Shown here piece by piece: positions 22,566 to 34,329 of a DNA stretch of 64,000 nucleotides. Made by a program: the position numbers and the translations under genes. Under the pieces are notes generated by a model. The model was not told where the DNA came from and did no database searches. It saw only the letters and a program-made list of their open reading frames with translations. Positions within the stretch are counted from its first letter, which is position 1; each line of letters begins with the position of its first letter. The DNA lies in assembly GCA_914767885.1 (NCBI GenBank), contig CAJZBQ010000034.1, forward strand, positions 62,001 to 126,000. Reading direction: 5' to 3'. This DNA comes from Blepharisma stoltei. Taxonomy: Eukaryota; Ciliophora; Heterotrichea; Heterotrichida; Blepharismidae.

Positions 22566-24243
22566 ATGTTAAGAAGATCTTTAAGATTGTTTTCCAGAAA
22601 TTGAATTACAACTACATCTGAAGATCTTATTCCATCTCTAACCACTTTTTTTTCTATGAATCCTCCTCCAAAGAGCACTCTAATCGTCACAGGTCCTCAG
22701 GGCACAGGAAAATCGACTATTCTTCAATTGGCTTTTGCAGCTGGTAGCAAGTCAAACGACCCTTCTATGTTTCTAGACGTAAACTTCGCTGAAATAGTTT
22801 CTGAGCCTGCAAAAGAAGCTAGAGAGCGAAATCCTAGTGAAGATAACACTCTTGACCCTTTAAACTTCATAGATTGTTTCAATCAAGCAGTTGTTAGAGG
22901 TCTAGGACACTTAGAAAGGAAAAAACTGCTCCCAGACACAGCAAAACAAGAATTAGTATCATTGTTTCATAACTATGCCAGAAAACTATGTGCATTATCT
23001 GAAGAAGTTGACAAAGAAATAGCAGAAAGGACTGATGGAGCAAACCTAATAGAACTCAGAAGAGAAGAAAAACAAATAGGGATAGAAATCATTAATAACA
23101 AGCTTACTTCATATAGAAATGTTATTAAACTTACTGAGGTAGAATATTCAGGATACCAGCATATTATTGATAATGTTGGGGTGTCCATTTCACCGAAAAT
23201 TTTTGATATTGAGACATTTGACCAAAAAACCGTTAATTTTAGGCTAAATGTCACTATTAAAAATTTTCAAAAATAGTTCGGTGAATTGACACTATCAAAA
23301 AGGCAACGTCATTTGACATGGAGCCGATAATATTAGCATTGTGGACGCTTTTGATGTCGTCGCTACCTCAATTCTTGCATTTAGAGCAGAACATTTATTT
23401 GGGGAACTTAGCTCAGCATTTTTGGTAGTTGTGCTTAATACAATTGGGAAAGCTTGCTATGAAGCAGGCATCCAAGCTCCAGTTTTGAACGTTAGTCAGT
23501 GTCAAGTTCTGTGTATTATGGAAAAAACAATTAAATTCTTTGAGTTTCTTTTAAGTGAACTTGTTAACACAAAAACCCATTTTTACTCAGTACTCGAAGG
23601 CCATGGCATTTATGTAAGTCCTTTATCTATTATTGAACATTATAGTGATCTTTTTGAATGATGCAATATCAAAGAAGAAAATGAGGAATGGTTCAAAGCC
23701 TACGTGACTAACCAAGTCCCTGATATTACAAATGGTGAGCTTCATGATTTATGGCATTGTATCTATGGAAACATGGGCCTTACTGAAGTATCGTGTAGAA
23801 TTCTAAAATCTAAAAACATGTCTGTTTCAGGTATTGTAGAGTGAGTGAATAATGTTGCTCTCATAGATTTAAATAGAACATTTAAATCGCTAGAAACAGA
23901 TATAGAAACCACTGAAGAGATAGGACTAATGGATAAAGTCATGAGTATTGATCGCCCAAGGGTAAGAGCTGCATGCTATTTCTTATATAAGCTTTTAGAA
24001 GAGCCTAATTATGAGCTTGAAGTGACAATAAAAGATTTAGTAGAAAATCTCGTTATAGGAAGACTATGTGTGCTGAAAATATTGTATTTTAACACTCATA
24101 CCATGAAAATAGGGTTCGATAAAAAGGTTTTTCCAAGTGTTCTACCTAAGTGCGATGTGTGGAAGTATAATGAAACCTGGGCTGAAAGAGCAAAAAATAA
24201 GATAGCTTATAATAAGATGGCTCAAGAGAAGTTAAATTATTAA
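22566..24243 (+). CDS. Mitochondrial P-loop ATPase (archaeal-ATPase/STAND-like), with one frame break
   Basis: The ATG at 22566 opens an Arg/Ser-rich amphipathic leader (MLRRSLRLFSRNW, last Trp TGA), a plausible mitochondrial presequence. Walker A GPQGTGKST follows at residues 43-51. Downstream are an acidic helix-rich insert, an FDVVATSILAFRAEHLF segment, and LHDLWHCIYGNMGLTE, which recalls the GGNPG-type region of archaeal/STAND ATPases. The frame shifts by +1 near 23255-23276; beyond it the protein continues cleanly (WHYQKGNVIWHGADNISIV). No GT-AG intron of 15-16 nt or TA pair explains the shift, so frameshift, sequence error or an unusual intron are all open. The family is not identified precisely. 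Confidence 0.7.
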
Positions 24244-24338
24244 GCTTTAATTAAATAAAAAGACGGATAGAATTAAGATTTATAGAGAAATGTGGGTTTT
24301 TAGGTTCTGATCATGGCTGACGTTTTAATTATAAAATA

Positions 24339-24881
24339 ATGATACAGCAGAGAAGTATGTTTGCTGATGGATTTGTGGAGCGGCATGACCTTGAACAGTA
24401 TTTTTGGACTGAAAAGACTGTGTCTAATTTAATACATGCTATAGAGTCTTACACAAATTTATTATGTATTGCAACTCCAAGTCTAGCCCATGCATTGCAT
24501 GAAGAAGGCCGTGAAGAAGCTTTATATGATATAGATACAAGATTTAGCTATTTACCTAAATTCAGATATTATGATTTATTAAACCCTGAAGATGTCTCAG
24601 AGGAGTTTCGAATAGTTGTTTTTGACCCACCTTTTTTTTATATCCCAATGCACAAAGTGTTTGAAGCTGTATGTAAAGTGGTTAGTTACAATTTTAATAC
24701 AAAAATCATGATTGCATTCTTAAGAAGAGAACAAAATGAGCTTTTTCAGTATTTTAGAGCATTTAATATTAAGCCAACGAATTTCTTGTTAGAATATGCA
24801 ACAGTAAGTCCTAATAAGTGGAGGAATTATTGTTTGTATTCAAATGTAGATTTACCTGGAATTAAACGCCTAAATAAATAA
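24339..24881 (+). CDS. N6-adenine-methyltransferase-like protein (EEF1A-lysine methyltransferase/ZCCHC4 class)
   Basis: 180 residues. The N-terminal LEQYFWTEKTVSNLIHAI and CIATPSLAHAL segments, then RIVVFDPPFFY (catalytic-type DPPF motif at 96-99) and a final NKWRNYCLYSNVDLPG, follow the layout of the 'N6-adenineMlase' family. Its characterised members (N6AMT2/EFM5) methylate lysine of translation factor eEF1A; ZCCHC4 methylates rRNA adenine. No zinc finger is visible, so the lysine-methyltransferase branch is slightly favoured. No IES or intron. Lies 95 bp after the ATPase gene on the same strand. Confidence 0.75.
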   Translation: MIQQRSMFADGFVERHDLEQYFWTEKTVSNLIHAIESYTNLLCIATPSLAHALHEEGREEALYDIDTRFSYLPKFRYYDLLNPEDVSEEFRIVVFDPPFFYIPMHKVFEAVCKVVSYNFNTKIMIAFLRREQNELFQYFRAFNIKPTNFLLEYATVSPNKWRNYCLYSNVDLPGIKRLNK

Positions 24882-25325
24882 TTTGTAAATAATAATATTT
24901 AATTGAATTAATCTTTATTTTCTTCGAAAAATTTTCTACAGCTTTCAAGTTATAATTAAAATTCAGCTTACCACATATTTTTTAAAACATAGAATATTCT
25001 ATATAAAATTTACAATTTAAAAACTTCTGCTTCATTTTATATGGATTATTGCTATAGTTCATTTTCTATATTTTCAATCAATTTTTTTTAGTATATATTT
25101 GAGTTTTTGTGTATAAATAAAAATAATCTAAATTTAATCATATATGCTCGATTTTAGCTGAGTTTACAGTTGCATTTTTTGCTGACATCTACCAATATAT
25201 CTGCCTTAATGTTTATGAAAATTTCAGTTTATTGCTGAAACAGCTGCTTAAAAGCCAGGCAATTCATGAGCAGCTTCTCATTTAAAATTAATGAAAAAGT
25301 AAGGAATAAATAATTAGCTAAAAGC
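24882..25325. other. AT-rich intergenic with 3'-flank repeat of the channel array
   Basis: The part at about 25160-25320 (TGCTGACATCTACCAATAT, then a GCTGAAACAGC block) recurs downstream of the other channel copies at 36180-36245, 37650-37790 and 43200-43340. It belongs to the duplicated unit. Confidence 0.6.
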
Positions 25326-28300
25326 TTAATCTTCTTCTTCCCCACTTTCTTCTCCGCTTTCTTCACCGCTTTCTTCATCAGATGAGTCTTCATCTTCATC
25401 CTCTTCTTTCTTGTCTCCTTCTAGCTTAGTCCATATCTTCTTCAACATTTCTTCAACGGTGTCCAGCCTTTTTAGAGTCTGCATATGGAATCTTTTTTGG
25501 TTTTTCTTGATAATTGCCACTCTGGTGTTAATATTGTTTTCTGTTTCTCCAGATTCTTCACCAGTAAGTACTTGGAAATAAGACCTTTCAGTGCAATTTT
25601 TCTTCCAGAACATCAATGTTTCTATTTCACTGATCATCCCTAGTAATTCTTTTCTGTCTGCAATTTCAGCGTTTTCTTGGACTTTTCCAAAAGTGTCGCC
25701 CATAATTGAGATCAAGAGGTTTAACATGATAATCATATTGATCATAGTAGCTAAGAACAAGCAGACCCATTGCATTGAGGTAAAGCCAGTAGGGTCAAAA
25801 TCACCAAGGTCTAATCTATATGAGATTTTGATATAATCAATTAATTTAGGATCGTTTTTATCCATGAGTAAGAAAATAAATGCAAAAGCAAGGGTGGAAT
25901 AGAAAAGGAGGATAAAGAATGAAGTGATGTCTTTTATTACTTGAGTAATCAGGTTTACCATGTATCTTGTATTTTTAAAGATCCTGAAATAGGTGATGCC
26001 TCTCATCCACGAAACTATTACAAGGCCTACTAAAATATCGTAGCTAAGATCAGAATGTTCGACTTCTTACATTAATAATGTGTATGAAATTCCGATTCTG
26101 AGACTATTTCTGAGCTCATTTATTATCATAAGAATTCAAAACCATCAACAGCGAGAGTCATAATCTTGCATATGGGAGGCACACGGCTATTCTCAGCGTT
26201 CCTAAAAAGTATAAAGTAGGTGTCCTGCATCATATTTTTTCTGGTCGGTATTCTGCTGGGGTATAGAGATCTATTAAGGTGTATGAGCTATACTTAATCT
26301 AGTATAATGCTCTTCTCCTACCCAATTAAGGCATGAGTAGACTATAGTCAATATAGTTCTAATCGCATCTATATAATTCCAGATATCCTCTATATACTCT
26401 GAAGGTGATGTGACAAGCTGAAATACTTCGTAGGCAGACAGCAGAATGCTGAAAATAAAAAATAATTATCAAAGGCAACGGTTCCCCTATAAAATATAGC
26501 AGATAAACCGACAACAAAACCATATAGATGGTATATATGATAGCTTGCCAGTACATAGCCCATTTAAGGTTTTCCCACTTATGATCTAATATATCTTGTA
26601 TAAGCTTAGTCGTAAAAATAGCGGAATTCGGGCACTCTTCAAGACTGTCTAAGAAATCAGTGCTCGCTTTAGAGCCATTAGTTAATGGAAGCGGCAAAGA
26701 AGTAAGCATACATGTCACAGGTTTGCCTTCAGTTCTTTTTTGTCCTTGCTGCAGAAAGTTTGATTCTAATGGATAAATTTCTTTTGAGTGATAATAAATA
26801 GGGGTTTGCAATGATTCGTCAACAAATTTGACGAATTTTCCTGTATAAGGAGTATAGATTAGCTTATAAAACTTGGTTAAAGAAGGATAGCCAAGCATAT
26901 TAAGCCCAATAATGCAATCTTCAGATATAAAGTTAAGGGCATTAGAATTTCCTTTTAAAAGTTTTCCAAAAGAGGACACTATTGCGCTCACACAGCCTGA
27001 AAACTGCTTTTTAATAGCAAAAGATAATATATATAAAATGTGGATGACGTCCGACCCGTCATCTCAATGATGGTAACACGTGTATATCTGGGGATTGTTT
27101 TTGGAGTCCCAGGCTGGCCCAGCAATATAAGGATTCTCGAGGCCAGGGGGCTAAGCGCAAGAGCCACTGTTTTTTGTGACTTGATCCTTGGGTAGTTACT
27201 TGAGACTTCTTTTTGCTAGCAGCACTCAGGCCAGTGGGCGCCCGAAATGGGGCAGGGCGACTTACCTAACAAATTTGCTATAGTGGCTCACCCGAATTGC
27301 GCAAGCGGTTGAATATTTTTTTTCAACGATGACCTGCTAAAAGGGAAGGCGAGTTAGACCAACAGGGTGGTCTCTCTAGTTTAAAATGCGTTCTCAAAAA
27401 GCGGTTCTGGCATTGAGAAGGGCAAAGATCGCGATAAATCTCAGGCAACGCGTTGGGTTGGAAATGGAGGCTATCAACAATGCCTAATTGACGCATGACC
27501 TCACCTCTACCGAGAAACTGGGTTTTCGGCCCGGACTCAAGGCGCTACGTTCCAGCCACTCTTCAGGTAGCATCGCAGCATGAAGCTCACGAAGTAAGGA
27601 CCTTAAATGCGCTACACAATCTAATCTAATCTAATAGCAAAAGATAGAGCATTTTCACCGAAATTGGTATTGAATAGTGAGCCTCCTCCTTCAAGTGCTA
27701 ATTTGAGCTGATTTGGATGGTTGAAGTAAGAATAAAGATGGAGAGTATTGATTCTATATGGCATTATAATCCATTGATCGTTCTCTGGTTTATGCTGTTT
27801 TCCCTTATTATTTATAAGGTCCATCACATATTTCATATAAGAAAACTCGCTGCCAGGCCCGGCAGCAACTACAACGTCATTTGCAAGTGGATTTTTCTTA
27901 ATAAACAAATTATCAGCATCACTCTCCTTTTCTTCATCTTCATATAAATCTTCTTCTTCTTCTTCTCCTTCTTCTTTTTCTTCTTTTTCTTTTTTTTCCT
28001 TCTTTTTCTTCTTTTTCTTCTTTTTCTTCTTTTTCTTCTCCTTCTTCTTCTTCTTCTCCTTCTTCTTTTTCTTCTTTTTCCTCCTTTTCTTCCTTTTCTT
28101 CTTTTTCTTCTTCTTCATACTTAATTAAATGGCGTATTGGCAGAGGTTCACGGTGTTCTACTCAGGCTAGAAGAGACCCGTGGAATTAAATATTCAGGTA
28201 CAGAGGAACGCTTTTTTACCACGACTATATACTCAACTAGAAGATGCAATGTCCAATTTGCCTCACTTCTTCATATGAATGGTTCTGCTAGGACTTTAGA

Positions 28301-31048
28301 TAGTAGCACGGAGAGAAGAACACCAGCTGATCATTATGGCCAATCCCAGTTAAAGAGTAACGTGGAAGCAATAAATAGCGTATATAGCCCAATTACATAA
28401 GCACTCCGTTAGAAGGTCCTACGTCCCATTTTTTTGGTGGCTAGTGTTGAAAAATGGCGCAGATGAAATTAGCGACTAGCGAACGACCCGAAGCGAGCTC
28501 TCGATGGGAAAAAGGGCTGAAATAATTCCAGCGAGCCCAATTTAATCTCAATCAAATATTTTTCTTCCTTTTTCTCATTTTCATCTTTCTCTTCCTTTTT
28601 ATTTATAATATAGGCTAAGTATTTTTCATCAGCTGTTAGCTGAAAATATTCTATTTCCTGCTTAATGTCATAGTAAAACAGCTGATTGTATGTAATAAGG
28701 CTCCAAAAAGAGATTTTGCCTTCTTTAGTAACAGCTATCATATTTTTCTGGTCTTTTACTATGTGAATTTTAAATATTGTCCCTCCAGCCTTAAATGTGG
28801 CTAGTAATGTTTTTGATCTCCAATTATATACGAATATCGAGCCCGATTTACTGCCAATCACCACATTTTCTTCATTTTGAAAAGTACCTAAACTTACTAC
28901 TTCTTGGTCTTTTTCTCCTTTAAGAGTTGAGATTGCAGATTCACCAGTAGAAATATCCCAAAAATAGACAGTCCCATTGTCATTTCCAGCAGCAATCACA
29001 TTGGAAGACGGCAAGAAAATAATTTCTTTAATAAAACTATCGCTTCCTTTGAATTCCCTGACCTTTTTCATGGTTTTAATATCCCATAAGAACACTTTTT
29101 GGGAAGTCCCGCCAGTTGCATAATATGATTTATCAGGGCTGATAATGCGTGTTAAAATATAGTCAGAGTCATCATCAACAAGAGGGATTTCGACGCTTTC
29201 TTTGCTTATTAAGTCGTACTTGACTATGGATTCATAGGTTAGAATCATTATGCTTCTCTCATCAATGAAATTGTAACAATTAATTCAGTAATCGTCAATT
29301 GTACCTATCTCTTCAGTCTTGTTAGCGGACAAATCCCACTTCTCGAATGTGCTCCCTTCGCTAGTTTTAATAATCAAATTACTTCCTGTTGAGGAAATCT
29401 CGAAATCTTCAACTTTTTTGGATAATTCTTTACTCCCCTCCATTTAAATTCGAACAAAAAATCGTGTTCAATTAAAGGGGGTCAATTTTTTTTCTAGTAA
29501 AATTTTTTTTAAAAAATATAAAATTGAACATATGTTTTTTAATTTTAATTTATTTTATTAAAAAAATTATTATGTCTTATACCGTTTGGCAATATGTATG
29601 CAATATGCCATACTAGTAGCCAGCTTCGTATTTTTCCAAGGCTGGGATACGAAACTAGCCACCAGTATGACTCATGCACTTGCTCCTAAAGAGGCACAAT
29701 AATTCAAAAAATGAAATCGATTCAGTGTTTGAACTGTTTAAATAATATTCACTTGCTTAATTATGCCACAACTTATTTTATAAATTAGTATATTTAATAT
29801 TAAAACAAATTTTTTGATCCCATTTAAAGTGGATTAAAGTCCACAAATGTAAATTTAACTAATATTTTATTCCAATTAAAATGGAGAGTTAGTGAACTCA
29901 GGAAAATTCAATGAGCAAAACTTTCCGTCATAACCACTTGTGTATATCAATTTCCCATCAGAGGAAAGCTCCACAAAATAAAGGCTTTTACTATGGACTT
30001 GGACTTCTGAGATTTGCTCTTTGTTTTTAATGTCCCAAAATGTAAGCTTACCATTTTGATTTCCTAATATAAGTGTATTTTCGTCATTTGCGATAACAGG
30101 CGAGTAAACTTCTTCTTTCATTTTGAAAACTTTGATGACTTCCAAAGGATTTACATTGACAATAACTACAGTTTTTGAAGAAGCTGCTATAATTTTAGAT
30201 TCGTTAGGAGAAAATTCCAGATAGTTAATTTCCTCAATATCTAGATGGATTTCATTTTGACTTGAAGTTTCTAAATTTGACAATGCCAATTTTCCATCGC
30301 TTGAAAAAGTTACAAGCTCTCCAGCCCGGGACGGTAAAATTTTGCCATTTTTTTTCCAAAATATTTGCGCATCTTTACAAAATTTTGCCAAAAAGTTGCC
30401 ATCCGAAACAAAAACCTTCCCTCCAGTCCGTGATAAAGCCATATTAGTGAAATTTCCTTCAAGAATGTCTTCTCTTTCATCAAAGTTTTCAGGGTTGACT
30501 TTGACGATTTTTTGAGAGTCTAATAGGACATATAAAGAATTTTTATCATAAGACTGGATCATTTTTGGAATATAAACACAAAAATCCAAAGTCTTTTCTT
30601 TGACTGGGATAAGGGAGGGAAGCTTAACTTCATGAAGAGTGGTTTTGCCAGAAAAGATTGCTTTTTGTTCTCCTTTAAGAACAGCAACAAAGCCTAGTGC
30701 ATCACCAATCCTTTTCTCGTCGAATTTTTTGGTCTTCATGTCGATATAAAGGGCAAGCCCTTCATAAGTAGAGGCGACATAATGGATTTCGTCAGACAGC
30801 TTTACCATGCTAACAATTTGATAAGGCACATTGACTTCTGAAGGTAAGAGACTGTTGAAAACCACTGAAATATTAACTAGAGCTTCTTTCATTGGATCCA
30901 GCTGCGCTTTATCATTGCTAACTTGAACAGTTGTAGGATTGATTTGGTTAGGTTTGAACTCTGTGTCTACCATCATAGAAAGAAGAGCAGCTTTTTCTAA
31001 TGATTTGACATCGCTTAGAAGAGGTTTAGATAACTGAGTATTATCCAT
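25326..31048 (-). CDS. WD40-TRP-like ion channel, copy A (four inserts, two frame lesions)
   Basis: Large membrane channel with an N-terminal WD40 propeller. Minus-strand segments are 31048-29892, 29432-28545, 28119-27647 and 27026 downward; frame is kept through all three removals. WD40-type repeats fill about residues 80-630 (GKLTFWDIKNKEQISEVQVH, KVFLWDIKTMKKVREFKG, GTVYFWDISTGESA). A Lys/Glu-rich linker precedes a conserved cytosolic block and membrane helices S1-S2. The 3' part (26006-25326) has TM helices and the TRP-type S6 NLLISIMGDTFGKVQENAEI, ending in an acidic tail. Lesions: one extra T in a T-run near 26455 relative to copy B, and a rearranged S3-S4 region (26040-26340) lacking one continuous frame. 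May be functional only if these are errors or removable. Confidence 0.65.
26040..26340 (-). other. Rearranged S3-S4 interval of channel copy A
   Basis: One minus-strand frame gives a convincing TGA-as-Trp peptide (YTLIDLYTPAEYRPEKIW, then LYFLGTLRIAVCLPYARLW), but it does not join in frame to either side. Copies C and D have a related segment; copy B lacks it and runs straight from TGCCTTAATTGG to ACATTCTGATC. Confidence 0.5.
27027..27646 (+). mobile_element. GC-rich retroposon-like element, subfamily II, inside channel copy A
   Basis: The 15-bp target duplication TAATAGCAAAAGATA lies at 27012-27026 and 27632-27646, and a (TCTAA)n tail sits just before the second copy: hallmarks of target-primed retroposition. 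Body 27027-27631 (605 bp). Removing one repeat plus the body (TA-bounded, because the repeat ends in TA) restores Ser-Phe-Ala-Ile-Lys-Lys-Gln-Phe-Ser as in copies B and C. Its 3' third matches 40731-41350 (CTCACCTCTACCGAGAAAC). Confidence 0.85.
27960..28118 (-). repeat. Lys/Glu-coding low-complexity tract in channel copy A
   Basis: CTT/TTC triplet run on the + strand, encoding about 45 Lys/Arg and then Glu residues on the minus strand. Copies B and C have only 10-30 charged residues here, so this is an expansion. It ends exactly at a retroposon-like insertion. Confidence 0.75.
28120..28544 (+). mobile_element. Retroposon-like insert, subfamily III, inside channel copy A
   Basis: GC-richer than its surroundings and absent from copies B and C. 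Its 3' portion (GACTAGCG, CGAAGC, then GGGCTGAAATAA) matches the reverse strand of the element at 48490-49000. Removal between TA 28118-28119 and TA 28543-28544 keeps the reading frame. Ends are approximate; alternative TA pairs give stops or wrong frame. Confidence 0.6.
29433..29891. mobile_element. IES family 2 in channel copy A (459 bp)
   Basis: TTA at 29430-29432 and 29889-29891. Inverted ends are CTCCCCTCCATTTAAATTCG and, on the other strand, CTCTCCATTTTAATTGGAAT. Removal joins Glu-Phe-Thr to Lys-Glu-Leu-Ser-Lys-Lys, the uninterrupted sequence of copy C at 46040-46050. A family-3 hairpin is nested at 29573-29712. Confidence 0.85.
29573..29712. mobile_element. Short hairpin element, family 3, nested in the family-2 IES
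   Basis: GCCAGCTTCGTAT pairs with ATACGAAACTAGCC around a short loop, and outer arms GCCATACTAGT and CCAGTATGACTCATG add to the stem. The orthologous insert is present in copy B at 40515-40650. Confidence 0.6.
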
Positions 31049-32081
31049 TTATTTCCTATATCTACTTAAGCAATAAAATCCAGCTTAATATTTTTGTTTA
31101 TTATTTAAAACTAAACTATTTTTTGATTTTTAATTAGTGGGTTTTTTTCTATTAATTACGATATAGAATTTACAAGCTTAAAAGCTTAAATTACATTTTT
31201 GTATGGATCAGCGTTATAAGCTTGACTTTAATACACATTAAACACTTTTCTTACAATTTTTTTTCTTATAGTATTTATCCAATGTGCTTTCTTGTGTAAC
31301 TAAAAAAATATAAAATCGAGCAGTTCATGCATAGACCTTTTTATTAGGCAACTTTTATATTACTTCATTGCAGATTTAATATAAAAATGAGACTTAAAGC
31401 CATAAATTTACTATAATAAGAACTCATGCTAATAAAGCAATTAAACAAAAATAAGCACAATTCTGATCTTTATTTCATCTTGATATGGATTAAAGAGATA
31501 GTATCAAAAAATCCTTAATTATATTACACATTTCAGCTGAGATCTAAAATAATAATCAATTTCTAAATAAAAAAGTCTAACTAGTATGTTTATTTTAATA
31601 GATATCTTCAGACTCATGAAACATCATTAGCCGACATTAATCATAATCTTAATTATGTTTATTGAAAAAGTCTGCTGTAATTCCCAAAGGACTAAGTGCT
31701 AACGTATTGATTTTAAAGAAAATGAGTTAAATATTTTTGATTAATTGTTAATATTAAATAGTACAAAAACATAGACAAATATTAATTTAATAATTTAAAT
31801 ATTAAAGCTAAATCTGAATGACACTAAAAGTCATAAGGGCGCATAGAGCATGAGTTTAGGCACTTGAGTATCTGATGAGCACGATGCTTTTTTGTTCAAG
31901 AAGCGCGGTATATTGCCCAAGAAATGAAATACGCCAGCATCACATTTAATAGATAGGGGGTTTTAATTATTTCATCTAATGCAAGTAGTGCTAGATTTTA
32001 CCTAGAGACAGTAGAAAGAAGAGGACACCATTTAAATTTCTAAAAAAAGTAGTTTAATAATTTTTATAAATTGATAATAAA
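31049..32081. other. Intergenic with a 3' fragment of gene X
   Basis: At about 31160-31360 the minus strand matches the C-terminal coding DNA of gene X (47675-47870; shared GTATGGATCAGCG, ACTTTTCTTACAA-like and CATAGACCTTTTTATTAG blocks) but is decayed. The remaining 700 bp are AT-rich without recognised content. Confidence 0.6.
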
Positions 32082-34290
32082 TTAAACAAACTCGTTTTTA
32101 TTGATTATTTTAACTCGTTTAGCACCTTTATCAGTCTTCTCAGTGCAATTTCTTTTCAAATCTCCCTGCTCCATAAGTTCTTTGAGTTCTTCACTGGTTA
32201 AATGGTAATTTCTAGGCAAAAGCCACCTCTTAAAGTTGATTGATATGATGACATTGAATATGTCTGCACCTGCAGTTAATGCAATAAAAAATATATGCTG
32301 ACAAGGTACGGTATATCTTTTAGATCAACAGCATGTGCAGTTAGCTTGTTTTTATTCACTATATAAATCTTTTGATCATTATTAATGGTTTCTGAAACTG
32401 TAGAGACGTTATTAGTTTTGGTATCAGTTGTAATTAGATCATTTATTTTATCGATCGAAGTTTTGAAAAGAATCCAGCTATATCTAGTATAAGTTTTAAT
32501 CCAAGCTTTATAAAGCGCATTTCAATTAAAACCAGTTAATTTTATTTTCCCTAGTTGATTCTCAACTGCATTATCGAAATTTTGACTTTCAGTTTTAATA
32601 ATTTTATCAAAAGCTTCAAATATTTTGATTTCACTGTTTCTTTTAAGCTGTTTAATGCATCTTTTCACTTGAGAATTAAAGCTTTCATATCTTGAGTTTT
32701 TTAACTCCGATTGTAGGTAAGTTAATAGCTGCATATTTTGCTTAATGATCTTTTATTTAAGCTAACTCCATAAATGCTGGCTCATCAACTAAAGGGGGGA
32801 ATTTATATAGTAAGGCATTTCATTTTGCATTAAAAGCTTTTTCGTCTTTAGAATAGTATAAAGCCCATAAAGCATCCCATGTGATATTTAATTTCGACAG
32901 GAGGTGATATTTCGTTTAATGTGTCATATACTGATTGCCCGATGATGGCACTCAATGCGCCATCATCGGGCAACGTCTTTTAGGGTCCACACGTGAAATG
33001 GGTTCCACGTGTGTAACCCTTTTTGACGCGTGGAAGTGAGGATTCTCCACTTGTTAAAAAGGGTTCCACACGTGGAAACTTCTTCCATTGTGGACCCTGA
33101 AAAAACGTTGCCCGGTGATGGCGCATTGAGCGCCATCATCGGGCAATTTCTATATGCAAAACAATATTTTAAACTTTTTATTAAGAGCACTAAATTGTGC
33201 TTTATTTCTGTCAACGCAGATAACACTAGATGACTTAAAATATTTTATAAATTTGGTGATGATCAAAGGTAGTCTATTTCTCTTTCTTTTTTACAAAGAC
33301 ACATCGCTAAGACATAATTTGATCCATTTATCGATAGTTACGAAAAAAATAGCACACCTAAATATGTTATTAATGTTGTATGTGCTATCTATTGCAATTA
33401 CATCACCAAGCAAGCGCCATTTGTCAACTCGTAAACCTTCTGTGAAAAATAATCTTCCATTTTTATTATCAGTTCCAATCATATAATTATCACATTTATT
33501 TAGCAATTCTATCATGCTTTCCATTGTGAGATTAATAGGATATTTGGCAGAATAATAATCAATGCAGTTTTTTATCTTATCTCTCAAAAAATTTTGCTTG
33601 CGAACTTCATTTATCATACTCTTGATTTGTAGGCAAGTAAATCCTTCTTTGTAATAGCGAATTATTTCATCTTTTAACCTTCCAGATAGCATCTGACATT
33701 CTATTAAGTTAGCAATTTTATTAACAGGAATATGCTCATGGCTATGAGTCTTTTCTACTGATTCACATGTAAGCACATAGCATCTCAATGCATCATTCCA
33801 TCAACTTAAATTGGCATGCCTCTTCTGGTGATATTGAAGGAAATAGAATTTACTATGTTTACTTGAAAAATAGCAACTAAATTCAATGTTTTTTCTATTA
33901 GGCCTTGATCTTGACACATCAATTTTAACCTGATCGATTTCTAAAGCTTTTAGTTTTATATGGGCTTAAATCTTTTAGATCTAAGAAATCATATACGTCT
34001 CCTTTGTTGAAGAAACTCACAACAATCATTTCCATCTTGGAATCTGCTTCTATGATATCATTAGTATTTTCTGAAATTGCATCTTCCTCATTATTACTTT
34101 TAGCTACTTTTTGGGTTCTTCGATCTGCAATCTGTTTCCTCCATTTTTCTAAATTTATTATTTCTCTATTTACTTCACTCACTAAATCACTTCTGGAATC
34201 ATCAGATGCATCTTCAGATGATGCTTGAATCCTTTCAACATTTGGATTAGTTTTTTGATTCTGATCTGTTCAAGCACAATACAATAACTT
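32082..34290 (-). pseudogene. Decayed Mutator-like (MULE) transposase
   Basis: Collinear minus-strand fragments. An acidic N-terminal region (ASSEDASDDSRSD, 34290-34180) comes first. A zinc-finger/FAR1-like stretch follows (SRPNRKNIEFSCYFSSKHS, then ending HSHEHIP). The catalytic core start is LLGDVIAIDSTYNINNIFRC (first DDE Asp, 33300-33420). Then come NITWDALWALYYSKDEKAF, the SRYESFNSQVK block typical of MULE/FAR1 proteins, and a SWIM-like C-terminus (CQHIFFIALTAG, FKRWLLPRNYH). At least three frame breaks and a hairpin-element insertion at 32935-33147 interrupt it. Domestication versus transposon cannot be told, but as it stands it is broken. Confidence 0.7.
32935..33147. mobile_element. 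Hairpin MITE with palindromic ends, inside the MULE
   Basis: Each end is itself a palindrome (TTGCCCGATGATGGC facing GCCATCATCGGGCAA), and the two ends are inverted relative to each other, followed by AACGT..TT and GGGTCCACA arms. Flanked by TA-rich DNA (CATATACTG and TTTCTATATG). About 213 bp. Confidence 0.75.
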
Positions 34291-34329
34291 GCATTAAATT
34301 TATTGATTCATAAATTAAAGCTAAATTTT

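Noticed and set aside
22656-22760. Possible zeta-toxin or kinase identity for the P-loop protein
   Set aside because: Only the Walker A motif fits; the downstream sequence looks like archaeal/STAND ATPases, and a mitochondrial leader precedes it.
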